Assembly (NCBI GenBank): GCA_963741615.1
Contig: CAVUIU010000026.1
Span: 247,049-311,048, forward strand
DNA length: 64,000 nucleotides
Origin: UBA9676 sp963741615
GTDB lineage: Bacteria > Actinomycetota > Actinomycetes > Streptosporangiales > Streptosporangiaceae
Direction of reading: 5' to 3'
Each line of letters begins with the position of its first letter. The stretch's first letter is position 1. Positions 62,593 through 64,000 of the stretch are shown here, one piece after another. Under the pieces are notes generated by a model. The model had not been told where the DNA came from and searched no databases. It worked only from the letters and a program-made list of their open reading frames with translations. A program made the translations under genes and the position numbers.

Positions 62593-63567
62593 GTGAAGGC
62601 GATCGTCCAGGACAGGTTCGGCCCGCCGGACGTGCTGCGGCTGGCCGACACCGGCTTGCCCGAGGCCGGGCCCGATGACGTGCTGGTCCGGGTGCACGCC
62701 GCCGCGCTCAACCCGGCCGACTGGCACATCTTGCGCGGGGACCCGCTCGTCGCGCGGCTGATGGGCGTGGGGCTGACCAGGCCGAAGGCCCGGGTGGCCG
62801 GGATCGATGCGGCGGGCGTGGTGGAGGCGGCCGGCGCGAACGTGCGCGGGCTGGCGACCGGCGATGAGGTGCTGGGCTTTTGCCGGGGCGCGTTCGCGGA
62901 GTATGCGTGCGCAGCGGCGGACATGGTGGTGCCCAAGCCGGCGAGCCTCACCTTCGAGCAGGCGGCCGCGGTCCCGGTAGCGGCGACGACGGCCCTGCGC
63001 GGGATCCGCGAGGTGGGCGAGGTGAGGGCCGGTCAGCGGGTGCTCGTCAACGGGGCCGGAGGCGGGGTCGGCAGCTACGCCGTCCAGATCGCGGCGACGC
63101 TGGGCGCCGAGGTGACCGGGGTGTGCAGCGCGGGCAACGCCGAGCTGGTGCGCTCGCTCGGCGCCGCGCACGTCATCGACTACACGACCGAGGACTTCAC
63201 CGGCGGGCGGACACGGTACGACGTGATCCTCGACAACGTGAGCAGCCTCCCGCTGTCCCGGCTGCGCGGGGCGCTCACCCCGAAGGGGACCCTGGTGCTC
63301 AACGGCGGCGGTTCACCGGGCCACGTGTTCGGGCCGGTCGCTGGCATCGTGCGGGCGGTGGTGGCCAACGCGTTCGTCTCGCAGCGGCTGCGCCCGCTCC
63401 CGTCCCGGCAGAACCAGGAGGAGCTGCTCGCCGTGACCGGGCTCATCGAGGACGGCAAGCTCACGCCGGTCGTGGACCGGACCTATCCCCTGGCCGACAC
63501 GGCCGAGGGCCTGCGCTACGTGGAGCAGGGGCACGCGCGCGGCAAGGTCGTCGTCACCGTGGCGTGA
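62593..63567 (+). CDS. MDR-type NAD(P)-dependent alcohol dehydrogenase / quinone oxidoreductase-like
   Basis: 324 residues from GTG 62593 (GTG 62569 is also possible); homologues begin MKAIVQDRFGPPDVL. N-terminal GroES-like domain (VRVHAAALNPADWHILRGDP, GIDAAGVVEAAG), then the Rossmann part with NGAGGGVGSYAVQIAATLGA and a C-terminal GKVVVTVA. The Cys/His zinc ligands of classical alcohol dehydrogenases are not evident, so it is of the zinc-free QOR type. Substrate unknown. No operon partner. Confidence 0.87.
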   Translation: MKAIVQDRFGPPDVLRLADTGLPEAGPDDVLVRVHAAALNPADWHILRGDPLVARLMGVGLTRPKARVAGIDAAGVVEAAGANVRGLATGDEVLGFCRGAFAEYACAAADMVVPKPASLTFEQAAAVPVAATTALRGIREVGEVRAGQRVLVNGAGGGVGSYAVQIAATLGAEVTGVCSAGNAELVRSLGAAHVIDYTTEDFTGGRTRYDVILDNVSSLPLSRLRGALTPKGTLVLNGGGSPGHVFGPVAGIVRAVVANAFVSQRLRPLPSRQNQEELLAVTGLIEDGKLTPVVDRTYPLADTAEGLRYVEQGHARGKVVVTVA

Positions 63568-64000
63568 GATCGGTGGGTGCGTGAGGCTCGCCAATGCAGG
63601 CCGCCCTCCTCTCGGCTATGACCGGTCATCCCCGGCGCTCGCAGCATGAATCGCCCAGCGGGCCCCGGGGCCCATCCCACCGCAGCGGCGCCGGAGTGTG
63701 CCCATTGCCTACGAGGATCGTCTTATCGAACCTGACGGACTGGGCACAAACGACCAAGCTCACAAGCTCAGCTCCCTGAAGGGGCCCGCTCGCTTGGCGC
63801 CAGCGGACTCGAGCCAGCGGGGTACGTGCGGTCACCTCTATGCAGGGCCGGCCGTCGTGACGTGCCCCGAGACCCGCTGGCCCCCAGGGCTTCCGGTTCA
63901 GCGGACCGGCTCCTCTCGTTACAGCCAGCCGAGGGCTGGGCGGTCGGCTACGGAATGTGAGCGCGACAGTGGTCTCTCAGCGCTCGCAGGCACGCCTAAC
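63568..64000. other. Window end, nothing recognised
   Basis: About 430 bp with no supported gene before the window edge. A minus-strand frame at 63626-63835 is open but unremarkable. Confidence 0.35.

Overview
The window is very GC-rich actinomycete chromosome. Start codons are often GTG, neighbouring genes often overlap by ATGA or GTGA, and the families are typical of filamentous Actinomycetota (DUF5998, GAP/Sap, YtrA-type GntR regulators, DUF2637, a large LuxR/AAA regulator, a Ser/Thr kinase beside an FHA protein). A Streptosporangiales-like host is my guess from family resemblance, not a proven placement. No rRNA gene, intact tRNA gene or CRISPR array was seen.

Layout. 0-10 kb is ordinary chromosome: DUF5998 plus a phosphodiesterase, a lipoprotein, a J-domain protein, a convergent FHA/Ser-Thr kinase pair, a CMD-like protein, a lipid kinase-like protein and a Sap-type membrane protein. 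10-12.3 kb holds decayed material: a CobW GTPase pseudogene and an N-terminally cut conjugation-type ATPase. 12.5-14.8 kb is a compact GntR/ABC ATPase/permease operon. 15.7-25.5 kb is a nested mobile region. Two copies of a ~1.19-kb rve-type IS in the same orientation flank an SDR gene and an IS21-type element whose istB is split by a RIT-like element (three consecutive tyrosine recombinases between 106-bp perfect inverted repeats). 25.5-31 kb is a low-complexity minisatellite, a secreted protein and several pseudogenes. 31-43.6 kb holds a LuxR/AAA regulator and a run of small stress-type proteins (DsrE, DUF7144, Rv1733c-like, GCS2-type ligase, DUF7455-like). 45.2-47.7 kb is a conjugative-element fragment, including an exact 414-bp second copy of the ATPase C-terminal region. 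48-50.4 kb has two tandem membrane sensors without kinase domains. 50.8-63.6 kb has small enzymes and hypotheticals (SnoaL-like, Nudix, methyltransferase, rhodanese, GH79-like hydrolase, DUF1918, MDR oxidoreductase) among pseudogenes.

The most striking regulatory signal is a 14-15-bp palindromic motif, typified by GGGCCTTTCGGCCC and GGGCCGAAGGTCCC. It occurs ten times by eye, and nine copies lie 25-135 nt upstream of a start codon. Those genes are CMD-like, SDR, DUF7144, an Rv1733c-like protein, DUF7455-like, DUF1918 and three hypotheticals. The motif resembles the DosR/DevR (OsdR) hypoxia/dormancy box, and Rv1733c is a known DosR-regulon member in Mycobacterium tuberculosis, so I infer that much of the window is a dispersed dormancy/redox regulon. 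No DosR/DosS pair is encoded in the window.

Other unexplained structure: a ~60-100-bp repeat present three times (12.2, 34.9 and 60.7 kb), a 19-bp perfect inverted repeat at 61.35-61.41 kb, nested palindromes upstream of the Ser/Thr kinase, and a high density of frameshifted genes. The frameshifts could be real decay or, in places, assembly errors; this cannot be decided from one sequence.
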